From a virus: a stretch of DNA of 51,276 nucleotides. Position 1 is the stretch's first letter, and each line of letters opens with the position of its first letter. The DNA lies in the IMG/VR virus record IMGVR_UViG_3300025000_000143, positions 1-51,276 of that record; one strand, given 5' to 3'. The notes beneath the pieces were generated by a model, which had not been told where the DNA came from, searched no databases, and was given only the letters and a program-made list of their open reading frames with translations. The translations under genes were made by a program, and so were the position numbers. Below, one piece after another: positions 1 through 7,055 of this stretch.

Positions 1-351
1 CAGCACTCTCAGGTTGATCACTACATAGGAATCATCCCCGTCGTTTGTGAGCAGATCCTGCCACGCTTCTTCGCCTGTATTCGGGTATATCGATGTGCCG
101 TTATATTGCGTCGAGTTACCTACCGGTTGAAGCGCCATTGTCAACCTGGTTCCGCCATTCCCGGAAGCTCGTAGTGATCCCATAGCATTGGCGAATGTGC
201 ATTCCTCTCTCATGTTGAAGTGCGCTACGTTCCCGCCAGCAATAGCGCTATGCAGCATGATCGCGCCGCCAGGAACGGCGATATTTGCCGTACTGAGTCC
301 TTCCATGTCTAATATGCCGGAATCTGCGTGTATTCGCGCATTCTCTCGCAT
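1..351 (-). CDS. Virion structural protein, N-terminal part (runs off left edge)
   Basis: The first 117 residues are open from an ATG at the right end and continue past the window edge. The protein begins MRENARIHADSG and is polar and rich in Gly, Asn and Thr. I recognise no domain. It starts 3 nt after the stop of the next gene upstream, in the same tightly packed late operon as the coat and adaptor genes, so it is probably a head-completion or tail (nozzle/needle) component. The start is supported by the close spacing and by the absence of stops through all visible codons. The C-terminus is missing. Confidence 0.75.
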   Translation of the reverse strand, partial: MRENARIHADSGILDMEGLSTANIAVPGGAIMLHSAIAGGNVAHFNMREECTFANAMGSLRASGNGGTRLTMALQPVGNSTQYNGTSIYPNTGEEAWQDLLTNDGDDSYVVINLRVL

Positions 352-354
352 GGT

Positions 355-675
355 CTATCCTCTCAGCACGTAGTAGGCTATTCTGTCAGCCGCCCCACCG
401 TTTGCTTCCGCCCCGGTCGAGTCGACAAGCAGAAAATGAACCGTGGTAGACCCTCCGGCATTAAGCGGTATCTCTATCGGAGAGTAGGAGGTTCTGCCCT
501 CAAAATTGCTAGTCGTGCAAGCCGCGCCGACTTTCCAAAACAGCGTATAGTTTGAGTTGGTGAATAGGGACGGCTGAAATACGAGCGTGCCGCCTTTCAC
601 CACAAGGCTATTCGCGCTCACGCCGGAGAGCGATATATTTCCACCCTCGACGACTACCTGTAGATCTCTTCCCAT
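355..675 (-). CDS. Small virion-associated protein (106 aa)
   Basis: Predicted beta-rich protein with alternating hydrophobic residues and many Gly, Ser and Thr (for example GGNISLSGVSANS), as in small head or tail decoration proteins. No family is recognised. An AGGAGG-type ribosome-binding site precedes the ATG. It lies 13 nt downstream of an adaptor-like gene and 3 nt upstream of the next virion gene, so it belongs to the late structural operon. The virion role is inferred from position and composition only. Confidence 0.7.
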   Translation of the reverse strand: MGRDLQVVVEGGNISLSGVSANSLVVKGGTLVFQPSLFTNSNYTLFWKVGAACTTSNFEGRTSYSPIEIPLNAGGSTTVHFLLVDSTGAEANGGAADRIAYYVLRG

Positions 676-688
676 GATAAAACTCCTC

Positions 689-1411
689 CTACGAACCCAT
701 TATGATCGACTGGACGCCACGCCCCGGGGTTGCTCTTCCGCCTACAACGGTCAATCGGCCTCCAGGCGTATTGATGTTTCTGTGAGCCGATGTTATGCCG
801 CGCTTATACCTATCAACCATGTACTGATAGCGCAGATTGTTCTCCTGGTTCACGATCCGCTCTACCATGCGGAGAGCGGCGGCGTATGCTATGAGTTCTC
901 TGTGCGATACGTGGACGTTTGTCGGCTCGTCCGTGTCCACGCTGAACGTCTCAAGGTCGGGAGTTTCCCAGCCCTCGATAAAGATGCTCCCTGCCGACCC
1001 CGGTTTGTGGTGGAACAGGATCTGACTCTCACCGTACGCCACCCAGAAGGCAGGCGTACCGGACGCATCGAATCGCCAAAGGCTATTTCTCCGGTCAAGC
1101 TCATCGAGCGTTAACTGTTCTAACGGTTGCTGGTTGTACCAGAGCGCGCGCACCTCGAACATGCGCGCCCCTGCACCGCTCGTGCCGAAATCCGAGTACG
1201 GGTATACGGCCTGATCCGGTGTCGCGGAGAGCGTGTAGCTGATCGGGAAACATTTGGTATCTCGTGCATACTGCTCGTATCCGAACTGAACAGCCGTTGT
1301 CAGGTCGAACTCGACTATCGAATTAGTCTGGCAAAAACCGTCGACTAGTTCATTGGCAAACGACCTCGCCATCAGCCTGAGATCGGATAATGTTCGTGCG
1401 CTCTGACCCAT
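689..1411 (-). CDS. Head-tail adaptor-like protein, copy B
   Basis: 240 aa, opening with a helical segment (RTLSDLRLMARSFANEL). The middle carries the motif FIEGWETPD, shared with the neighbouring upstream gene product as VEGWETPD. Both proteins share the same overall plan: N-terminal helix, an S/TLAD-LR-like start, a central YARRTKCF/YARDTKCF block, DTDEP and a C-terminal helix ending near NINxD/NINTP. This marks a tandem paralogue pair. Position after coat and decoration genes fits a P22 gp4-like adaptor or connector beneath the portal. An AGGTGG ribosome-binding site lies 6 nt before the ATG. The adaptor call is inference from context and size. Confidence 0.65.
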   Translation of the reverse strand: MGQSARTLSDLRLMARSFANELVDGFCQTNSIVEFDLTTAVQFGYEQYARDTKCFPISYTLSATPDQAVYPYSDFGTSGAGARMFEVRALWYNQQPLEQLTLDELDRRNSLWRFDASGTPAFWVAYGESQILFHHKPGSAGSIFIEGWETPDLETFSVDTDEPTNVHVSHRELIAYAAALRMVERIVNQENNLRYQYMVDRYKRGITSAHRNINTPGGRLTVVGGRATPGRGVQSIIMGS

Positions 1412-1434
1412 AGTGTGCCACCTACCTATTCATT

Positions 1435-2151
1435 CTATCCTGCCGGTCTCGATCCAGGTCCAATATTGGTTACGTTGCGCTGAACCAGCATGACCTTGTC
1501 CGCGTCGTTGTTGATCCGCTCTGCGGCACGCATCATGCCCTCGTCGTAGTCCTTGTTCAATTCCTGATACCTTGCAGCGTTCTCCACGTTCGGAAGGCGC
1601 TTCGCCGTCACGAGAGCCGCGTATACCGCTATGAGATATCTATCCGAGACGTGAATCAGCGGCTCGTCAGTATCTGCGGCAAACTCAGCGGGATCGGGAG
1701 TCTCCCACCCTTCCACGAGGATATTGCTTGTGCCGCTCGGTTTCGGGTAGAGGGTGAGCTGCATGTCGCTGGACGGGAACCACGCAAGCGGAGTGCCTGC
1801 TGCCGTACTCCTCCATGCTGGTATAGCAGTGGATAACTGCTGTCTCGTAGTGCGTTCGAGCGGCAAGGCATTGTAACCTACATAGTAAAGCTCGAATATG
1901 CGGTTGCCTGCGTCTGTCACGCCAAAATCCGAATGCGCGTAAGTCGCCTGACTTGCTGTCGAAGCAAGCGTATACTCGATAGAGAAGCACTTGGTACGCC
2001 TTGCGTACTCCTCATATCCGAGCATAAGCGCGGTATTGAGGTCAAGTTGGACTATTGAACTATCAAGCACCACTCCAGCCGACAGTTCGTCGATGTAGTA
2101 CCTTGCAATGAGCCTTAAATCCGCAAGCGTTCGTGGAATTTGTCCTGGCAT
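1435..2151 (-). CDS. Head-tail adaptor-like protein, copy A
   Basis: 238 aa. The ATG giving MPGQIPRTLADLR is preferred over an upstream start 12 codons earlier because a GGGGG ribosome-binding site sits 7 nt before it and the homologous start region of the downstream paralogue begins at the same point. Shared blocks with that paralogue include RTLADLRL, GYEEYARRTKCF, EGWETPD and DTDEP, about one copy each in the same order. It probably builds the connector between portal and tail. The two genes are 23 nt apart and look like an old tandem duplication. Exact function is unproven. Confidence 0.65.
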   Translation of the reverse strand: MPGQIPRTLADLRLIARYYIDELSAGVVLDSSIVQLDLNTALMLGYEEYARRTKCFSIEYTLASTASQATYAHSDFGVTDAGNRIFELYYVGYNALPLERTTRQQLSTAIPAWRSTAAGTPLAWFPSSDMQLTLYPKPSGTSNILVEGWETPDPAEFAADTDEPLIHVSDRYLIAVYAALVTAKRLPNVENAARYQELNKDYDEGMMRAAERINNDADKVMLVQRNVTNIGPGSRPAG

Positions 2152-2232
2152 TATATTGCCCCCTGTTTGTCGATGAATGTAAAGCACCTGCCGAAGACCG
2201 CAAAGCCCTCGGCGGTACTAATTGATACTACT

Positions 2233-3360
2233 CTAATAACCTATAGCCATGTAGTAGATCGTGCCCGGAGTTGTAGCGAGGTTTCCGGAAGCCTGCGTAA
2301 TAGCACTTGCGATTGTTGGAACAGTGCCGAGAGTGATGGTAGGAGTAGTAGTGTATGCCTTGGTCTTGTACTTCACGACAAGGTAATCGTTGGCCGCAAT
2401 CGTGCCGAAATTCACGCATTCCGAACCGGCCGTAGCTGTCGTAATGCTGCTGATCGCCACAGGAGCGCCCGTTTTGGTTACGATCTTGACATCAGCTTCA
2501 GCAGGAGTATAGAGCAGCCTGCTGAGTCCAATCTTCGAGCCGATGCCCGCAATCACCTGGAATCCGGCTACCTCAGTTCCGCCCGTTATAGTAGGAACTA
2601 TGCTCGCGATGGTGTCAAACGGCTTTGCCCCGCTCTTGTATATACAAGCACCGTCCGCCATGCTCACGGCAGGAATAGCGATTGTCTCTGTCTGAGCCGC
2701 ACCGTTGAATGTGCCCGTGATCAGGTAGGAAGTGGCCGCATTTGCAACCGTCCCGCCGTTGATGTTATGACAACAGATGTTAACGTTTCGAGGCACGTCC
2801 GGTTGAGCGGCAATCGTCAATGTAACGCCATTTGACGGCACTGCTGAAGTCACTACATACGCGTAGTTCGCTCCGAGCAGCGATCCGCCCCCGGTAATGT
2901 CTGAGTACAACGCCGAACCTGCTACGTCGTCGGCAGGCGCTTTAGATGCCTTTGTATATGGAAATACATCCTGTTGGCTTGCAAACCCAATAGCCGTGTT
3001 GGTAGGTGCGCTTCCCCATGAGATCGTGCCCGTACCGCTTGGCACGTATACCTGGAGCTTTGCGGCATTAGAGGTCACGCCGTTGAAGCCAACCTGGTAT
3101 CCTGATGCCTGGCTGTTAAGCACGATTACATTTTCAAGCTGAGAGAGCCCGAGTTGCGCGGCTGAGAGCGTATCCCCGCCAGACGCATAGGACGTAGAGA
3201 GCTTGCAAGTCCCGAACAAAACCGTCCTGTTCATGAACTTGGTCTGCTGCGTTATGGTGACGTTCGTCACTGCACCTGCGTGGACGTATGGCGTGAACCA
3301 CACGAGCAGACAGAGAATTGCGGGCAGAAGTACAATTGATCTTCGATACACGCTATACAT
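2233..3360 (-). CDS. Secreted-type or surface virion protein with signal-peptide-like N-terminus
   Basis: 375 aa. Residues 1-30 look like a signal peptide: RR, then a hydrophobic stretch (IVLLPAILCLLVWF), then VHAGA, a plausible cleavage site. The remainder is Ser/Thr/Gly/Ala-rich with repeated beta-strand-like segments and no recognised domain. It lies between the decoration protein and the adaptor pair in the late operon, which would suit a head fibre or decoration protein. A signal peptide is unusual there, because virion proteins assemble in the cytoplasm. An AAAGGA ribosome-binding site precedes the ATG. The alternative is a host-envelope protein carried within the late operon. Confidence 0.65.
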   Translation of the reverse strand: MYSVYRRSIVLLPAILCLLVWFTPYVHAGAVTNVTITQQTKFMNRTVLFGTCKLSTSYASGGDTLSAAQLGLSQLENVIVLNSQASGYQVGFNGVTSNAAKLQVYVPSGTGTISWGSAPTNTAIGFASQQDVFPYTKASKAPADDVAGSALYSDITGGGSLLGANYAYVVTSAVPSNGVTLTIAAQPDVPRNVNICCHNINGGTVANAATSYLITGTFNGAAQTETIAIPAVSMADGACIYKSGAKPFDTIASIVPTITGGTEVAGFQVIAGIGSKIGLSRLLYTPAEADVKIVTKTGAPVAISSITTATAGSECVNFGTIAANDYLVVKYKTKAYTTTPTITLGTVPTIASAITQASGNLATTPGTIYYMAIGY

Positions 3361-3434
3361 GTTGCTGTTTTCCTTTCAATGATGCCGGGAGCGATTAAAC
3401 CCCCGGCACCCTGTCATTCATTTCGGAATCACTC

Positions 3435-3935
3435 TTAACCGATTATCGCTGCTCTGCCGTGGATGTACACGGACTTGAGAGCCGCTGCGCCTGTAGTGTA
3501 CGCCTCAAGAGCGATAGCCACTGAGTCAACGGTCAGAGCGGTTCCGCCGTCCTTCACGGCGTGAACAGCCGCATTGACGAGCTGCAACTGATCGCCGATT
3601 GTTACATCGTCAGTGCCGTCGACCTTCGCATTGCCAATGCCCTTTGTCTGTACCCACATACCACCGGCAACCGTGTAGTCATCGATGGCAACGCCGACAT
3701 TCTGGGGGATGGCTGTGGTCGCAGCAGGACTTGCAGCAGGATTATCTGCGGTTGCAAGTCCGACCGCGCCGATAAACACCCAATCTCCCTCTGCGACGGA
3801 AGCAGGAGAGGCGCTGTCCTGGTAGATGTACTGATACACAGTACCATCTCCGAACGCTACTTCGGTTCCAAACGGCACGTTCATCGTGCTGAGGACGTAG
3901 GTCTTGTTGGCTGGAGTCTGATTCAAATAGATCAT
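3435..3935 (-). CDS. Capsid decoration / head protein
   Basis: 166 aa, Ala/Gly/Thr/Val-rich, with an N-terminal segment followed by a small beta domain (EGDWVFIGAVGLATADNP, VTIGDQLQLVNAAVHAV). The wording and length resemble DUF2190-like capsid stabilising proteins, although I cannot confirm the family. It lies directly downstream of the coat gene, the usual place for decoration proteins. The gap upstream (about 70 nt) holds a short CATAGC/GCTATG inverted repeat. An AAAGGA ribosome-binding site precedes the ATG. Confidence 0.65.
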   Translation of the reverse strand: MIYLNQTPANKTYVLSTMNVPFGTEVAFGDGTVYQYIYQDSASPASVAEGDWVFIGAVGLATADNPAASPAATTAIPQNVGVAIDDYTVAGGMWVQTKGIGNAKVDGTDDVTIGDQLQLVNAAVHAVKDGGTALTVDSVAIALEAYTTGAAALKSVYIHGRAAIIG

Positions 3936-4006
3936 TTGTGCTATTTCCTTTCCATAGCCGCAAAGCTATGATTATATCTCATCACTTGATAGCTCTTGGG
4001 CTACGA

Positions 4007-5095
4007 TCAGGTTTTCCCTGTGAGTGCGCCCTGTCGTCCGGGAACGGTACACTGGAAGTTTCCAGCCCAGGTCATGAGGATGGTATATCCATCCACACCG
4101 ACTGCACCGAGCTTCACCGTCTCGTCAGCAACGAACTGCTTGTCGTATCCGGCGATTGGCCGAACGTTGAAGTAGGTCGTGTTCAGGAAAGCCCAAAGGC
4201 CCGTAGGTGCGTTCTGATCCCAAACAACCGTGCAGCCGTTGTACACGAAGTGGTTGGGGAATCCGGCATCAACCATTCGCTGGTTTCCGCCTTCCTGGAT
4301 CTGGACCTTTGCGCGAAGCTGAGCGAGGATCTTGTTGTACAGCGCCTTTGTGGTGATAGCCATGTTTGGAGCTTCACCGCCGCCGTTGTTGCAACAATCC
4401 TGGAACAGCGTTTCAATGCCGCCGTCAGTGCCGCCCTGAAGCACGAGAGCCTCTGCTGTGTTGTACGGCCCGTAAGTGACCACGGGGGCGCCGTTCTTGT
4501 AGTCGACGGTGTACGCCGGGCCGGAACGAGGCATGAAGAACGAGTTGGCCGCAACGGAGCGATCTATAGTCGCATAGGTATTCGCGCCGAAAGTGCCGTA
4601 GTTCGCATTCGCAGTCTTTCCGGCAGTCAGCATCCCGCCAATCGCAAGAACTGCGGGAATGCCGTGAGGAAGCGATCCGGAGCCGTCCTGCCAGAGCCCT
4701 AGACCGAGTTTCTCCTTTGCAGAGTCAACGGCTTCCGACTTTTTATCCTCTACAAAGTTGTAGACTCGCTCTTTGCCCTGGTTTGCGATCTCGTCGCGCT
4801 TATACCAAGTGACGTTTCCTGAGATGTACTTGGTATTCAGGGAAGCCACCTGGTTGGTGTCGGACTCGGTGAGTACCTGCGGGGTTTTGTAGTCGTCCCA
4901 GTCAAAAGTCTGGTTCTTGCCGCTCTTGATTACGAACTCCAGATTGTAGCCGCCGCCGCCCCACGGCTGGAACGTATTGGTGCGCTCCATCTCTATGAGG
5001 AGAGGCTGTGACTGCATGATCTGCTTGTAGTTCTCAGGGCCGCGCCTGTTGAGTGATGCGGCTAGTGCCGATGCAATTACTTGTGTAGTCGCCAT
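4007..5095 (-). CDS. Major capsid (coat) protein
   Basis: 362 aa, the usual size for a phage coat protein. It begins MATTQVIASALAASLNRRG and contains the Gly-rich WGGGGYNLEF segment and a long helical spine region (NFVEDKKSEAVDSAKEKLG). The C-terminus carries the hydrophobic VGVDGYTILMTWAGNFQC. It lies immediately downstream of an acidic scaffold-like gene and upstream of a decoration gene, matching the canonical order portal, scaffold, coat. An AAAGGTGAC ribosome-binding site precedes the ATG. The fold is inferred to be HK97 type; the specific capsid family is not assigned. Confidence 0.85.
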   Translation of the reverse strand: MATTQVIASALAASLNRRGPENYKQIMQSQPLLIEMERTNTFQPWGGGGYNLEFVIKSGKNQTFDWDDYKTPQVLTESDTNQVASLNTKYISGNVTWYKRDEIANQGKERVYNFVEDKKSEAVDSAKEKLGLGLWQDGSGSLPHGIPAVLAIGGMLTAGKTANANYGTFGANTYATIDRSVAANSFFMPRSGPAYTVDYKNGAPVVTYGPYNTAEALVLQGGTDGGIETLFQDCCNNGGGEAPNMAITTKALYNKILAQLRAKVQIQEGGNQRMVDAGFPNHFVYNGCTVVWDQNAPTGLWAFLNTTYFNVRPIAGYDKQFVADETVKLGAVGVDGYTILMTWAGNFQCTVPGRQGALTGKT

Positions 5096-5137
5096 TGTGA
5101 TTTGTCACCTTTCTGTTAGTGTGGTGACAACAGCTAT

Positions 5138-6055
5138 TTACTGAATTCCCGCCTTGGCGAAAGCCTCATCTACAGCGCCCATGACCACATCTCGGTCGGA
5201 CATCTTGCTGTAGTCCGGCTCGGTGTGTCCGGCAGTGGCTCCGCCTGGCCTGCGCTGGGTTATGCCGACCTTCGTCGCTCTAACCGCAGCCGCACGACTG
5301 TCAGCCGATGCCTTGGCTACCTGGTTCTTGGCAGTGTAGAGGGTGAAAGCATCTTCGGTGATAGTAGCCACATCAAACGCGATATTTCCGCTCTTGTAGC
5401 CGCTTCCAATGATGAATGCTTTCTGCCCGACTTCCTGCTTCTGTTCTGCCGTGAGCCTGACTCCGGACTGCTGCTCGAGTGATTCAATGGTAGATTCAAA
5501 CTCGGCCATTGCCCTCTGCTGAATCGTCTGTTGATTCTCCTGCTGCACATTCTGGAGTTGCTGAGTGAGTGACTTGGTTCGCTGGTGATTGGCCTTGTCT
5601 CTGTAGTACAGAGTTTTCTCCATCTCCGAAGCAAATACCGAGTCCTCGCCCTCATCGGCTATGCGCTGATCGATCTGACGGTAGAACTCTTCATCTGGAT
5701 CGACCTGCACAACTTCCGGCTGATTCGCCAGTCTGATAGCCTGAGCCATCGTTTCCGCCGTGGGAACACTTGCATGCTGTTGTCGTAATCTCTGGACTTC
5801 CAATTCAAGAGCCTCTGCTCTTGCTATGGCGTCCTTCTTTTTCTGGTTGAGTTGCTTGAATCGTGGACCAGGTATCTGGTTTTCGCCAGTCTGTTCCAGC
5901 GCTTCCAGCTGTTCATCGGTCAGTTCATCATCGTCGCTTGTGTTCCCGGTTGCGTCCGGTTCGAGTAACTGATCGTCGTCTGAATCAAGGGTAGGTGAGC
6001 CCTCTTCGGTCAGATCGTCCGTGTTTGGTGCCACCTGTATATCTTCGAGTGCCAT
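5138..6055 (-). CDS. Capsid scaffolding protein
   Basis: 305 aa. The N-terminal 60 residues are strongly acidic (DSDDDQLLEPDATGNTSDDD). A long charged coiled-coil region follows (about residues 65-190; KDAIARAEALELEVQRLRQQ, then Gln-rich segments), and the C-terminus is basic and then polar. This composition, the length and the position between portal and coat are typical of phage scaffold proteins, which direct procapsid assembly and leave or are degraded before packaging. An AAGGAG ribosome-binding site precedes the ATG. Confidence 0.8.
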   Translation of the reverse strand: MALEDIQVAPNTDDLTEEGSPTLDSDDDQLLEPDATGNTSDDDELTDEQLEALEQTGENQIPGPRFKQLNQKKKDAIARAEALELEVQRLRQQHASVPTAETMAQAIRLANQPEVVQVDPDEEFYRQIDQRIADEGEDSVFASEMEKTLYYRDKANHQRTKSLTQQLQNVQQENQQTIQQRAMAEFESTIESLEQQSGVRLTAEQKQEVGQKAFIIGSGYKSGNIAFDVATITEDAFTLYTAKNQVAKASADSRAAAVRATKVGITQRRPGGATAGHTEPDYSKMSDRDVVMGAVDEAFAKAGIQ

Positions 6056-6120
6056 TGTTTGATTGCTCCTTGTGAATCACGCCCGTTTGGGTTAGGTCGG
6101 CTTCACCTATGCTTTTGAAC

Positions 6121-6249
6121 CTATTTACCGCACGTAGGGCAACACTTCGCGCCCTTCTTCATCTTTGCGCCAGTCATGGGTTTCTTCTTCCCTTTAGCTT
6201 CCATGAACGCAGCTAAACCGGGAGGCATCCCCTTCTTCTTTGCCGCCAA
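6121..6249 (-). CDS. Small basic Cys-containing virion-region protein (42 aa)
   Basis: Short frame starting at TTG 1 nt after the stop of the upstream gene, with AGGTGAT as a probable ribosome-binding site inside that gene's end. The product is very basic (MAAKKKGMPPGL, then KGKKKP, KMKKGAK) and ends CCPTCGK, a possible half zinc knuckle. Similar Lys-rich mini-proteins with the same opening are common between portal and scaffold genes in phages, in my recollection. No function is assigned. Confidence 0.6.
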   Translation of the reverse strand: MAAKKKGMPPGLAAFMEAKGKKKPMTGAKMKKGAKCCPTCGK

Positions 6250-6250
6250 C

Positions 6251-6622
6251 TTAATCACCTGCCTCTTCAGCTTTTTCGGCTTTCGCCTCTTGGATCGCAT
6301 GGATTATCTTCGCATTGGAGTCACGCTTGCCGAGATCCAGACCGAGAGAGTCAGCGAGTTCGAGGAGTTCTTTCTTCGTCATGTCGTCGTACTCGGACGG
6401 CTCTACTATCGCTGCGACTTTGACGGGCACTTCGCCGCCATTGATTGAGGCAACGAACGCCTCCACGGACTCTTGAGGCAGGTACACGTTAACGTACACC
6501 TCACCCCGCTTGGTCACGAACCCATGACTCGACTCGATATTGTCCTGGATCCATTCTGCCGCCGCCGCCTTGTTTGCGAACGGCCCTACATCGACTCTGT
6601 TGCCTATAACGGTTGCTTGCAT
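6251..6622 (-). CDS. Head-region protein with SAP/HeH-like C-terminus
   Basis: 123 aa. The chosen ATG gives MQATVIGNRVDVG and has GAGGG 5 nt upstream; a start 4 codons earlier lacks this. Residues 1-75 form a small alpha/beta region. The C-terminal 45 residues (DDMTKKELLELADSLGLDL, then KIIHAIQEAK) match the pattern of HeH/SAP-type helix-extended-helix nucleic-acid-binding motifs often fused to small phage head proteins. It is tightly coupled with the upstream zincin-like gene. The role, perhaps DNA contact in the head, is inferred. Confidence 0.65.
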   Translation of the reverse strand: MQATVIGNRVDVGPFANKAAAAEWIQDNIESSHGFVTKRGEVYVNVYLPQESVEAFVASINGGEVPVKVAAIVEPSEYDDMTKKELLELADSLGLDLGKRDSNAKIIHAIQEAKAEKAEEAGD

Positions 6623-6623
6623 A

Positions 6624-7055
6624 TTAACCCTCACTTTGCTTTAGATTAGTCTCTTCCCACGGAATAAGCGGAAACATGGGAGATATCGCCTCGCACAACG
6701 CATCATTCTCATACTCAGCCGCACGTCTCATTGTGCTGTGTAATATATCGTATGTACTGGCAGGGATTACCCTCGCGTCATACAGATCAAGCCTCACAAT
6801 GTCCAGAATTGGCACTTGATGACAGTGGAGCAATTCATGGATGATCGCTGATCGTTGTTCCTCTGGTGAGAGTTTGCCGAAATGCGAACATATTCGAATG
6901 ACTGCCCACTTACGACCCTCCGTAGGGTGAAGCTCTGCGAGTGCGTCTTCATCCATAGGAGGCTGATCACCAAGTTCAACCGTCCAATCTTTCAGACCTA
7001 ATTGATCGGCTCTATCTCTGATGTACTGGATCAGTACAGATTGATCCACTGTCAC
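6624..7055 (-). CDS. Putative zinc metallopeptidase (HELLH) in head operon
   Basis: 143 aa. The sequence SAIIHELLHCHQ contains a perfect HExxH zinc-protease motif (His73, Glu74, His77), preceded by a beta segment (WAVIRIC) and followed by a helical C-terminus with Glu-rich residues. The size and layout are those of minimal SprT/zincin-like domains. It overlaps the portal stop by 4 nt and precedes scaffold and coat, so it could be a prohead maturation protease of an unusual zinc type, or a structural remnant. Usual prohead proteases are serine enzymes; none is visible here. The catalytic assignment rests on the motif alone. Confidence 0.65.
   Translation of the reverse strand: MTVDQSVLIQYIRDRADQLGLKDWTVELGDQPPMDEDALAELHPTEGRKWAVIRICSHFGKLSPEEQRSAIIHELLHCHQVPILDIVRLDLYDARVIPASTYDILHSTMRRAAEYENDALCEAISPMFPLIPWEETNLKQSEG

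Noticed and set aside
2152-2232. Small frame in the gap between virion genes (STAEGFAVFGRCFTFIDKQG)
   Set aside because: Protein-like but has no normal start codon; also forms a GCCGA/TCGGC hairpin. Not enough to call a gene.
3938-4702. Plus-strand frame of 254 codons
   Set aside because: Antisense shadow of the coat protein gene.
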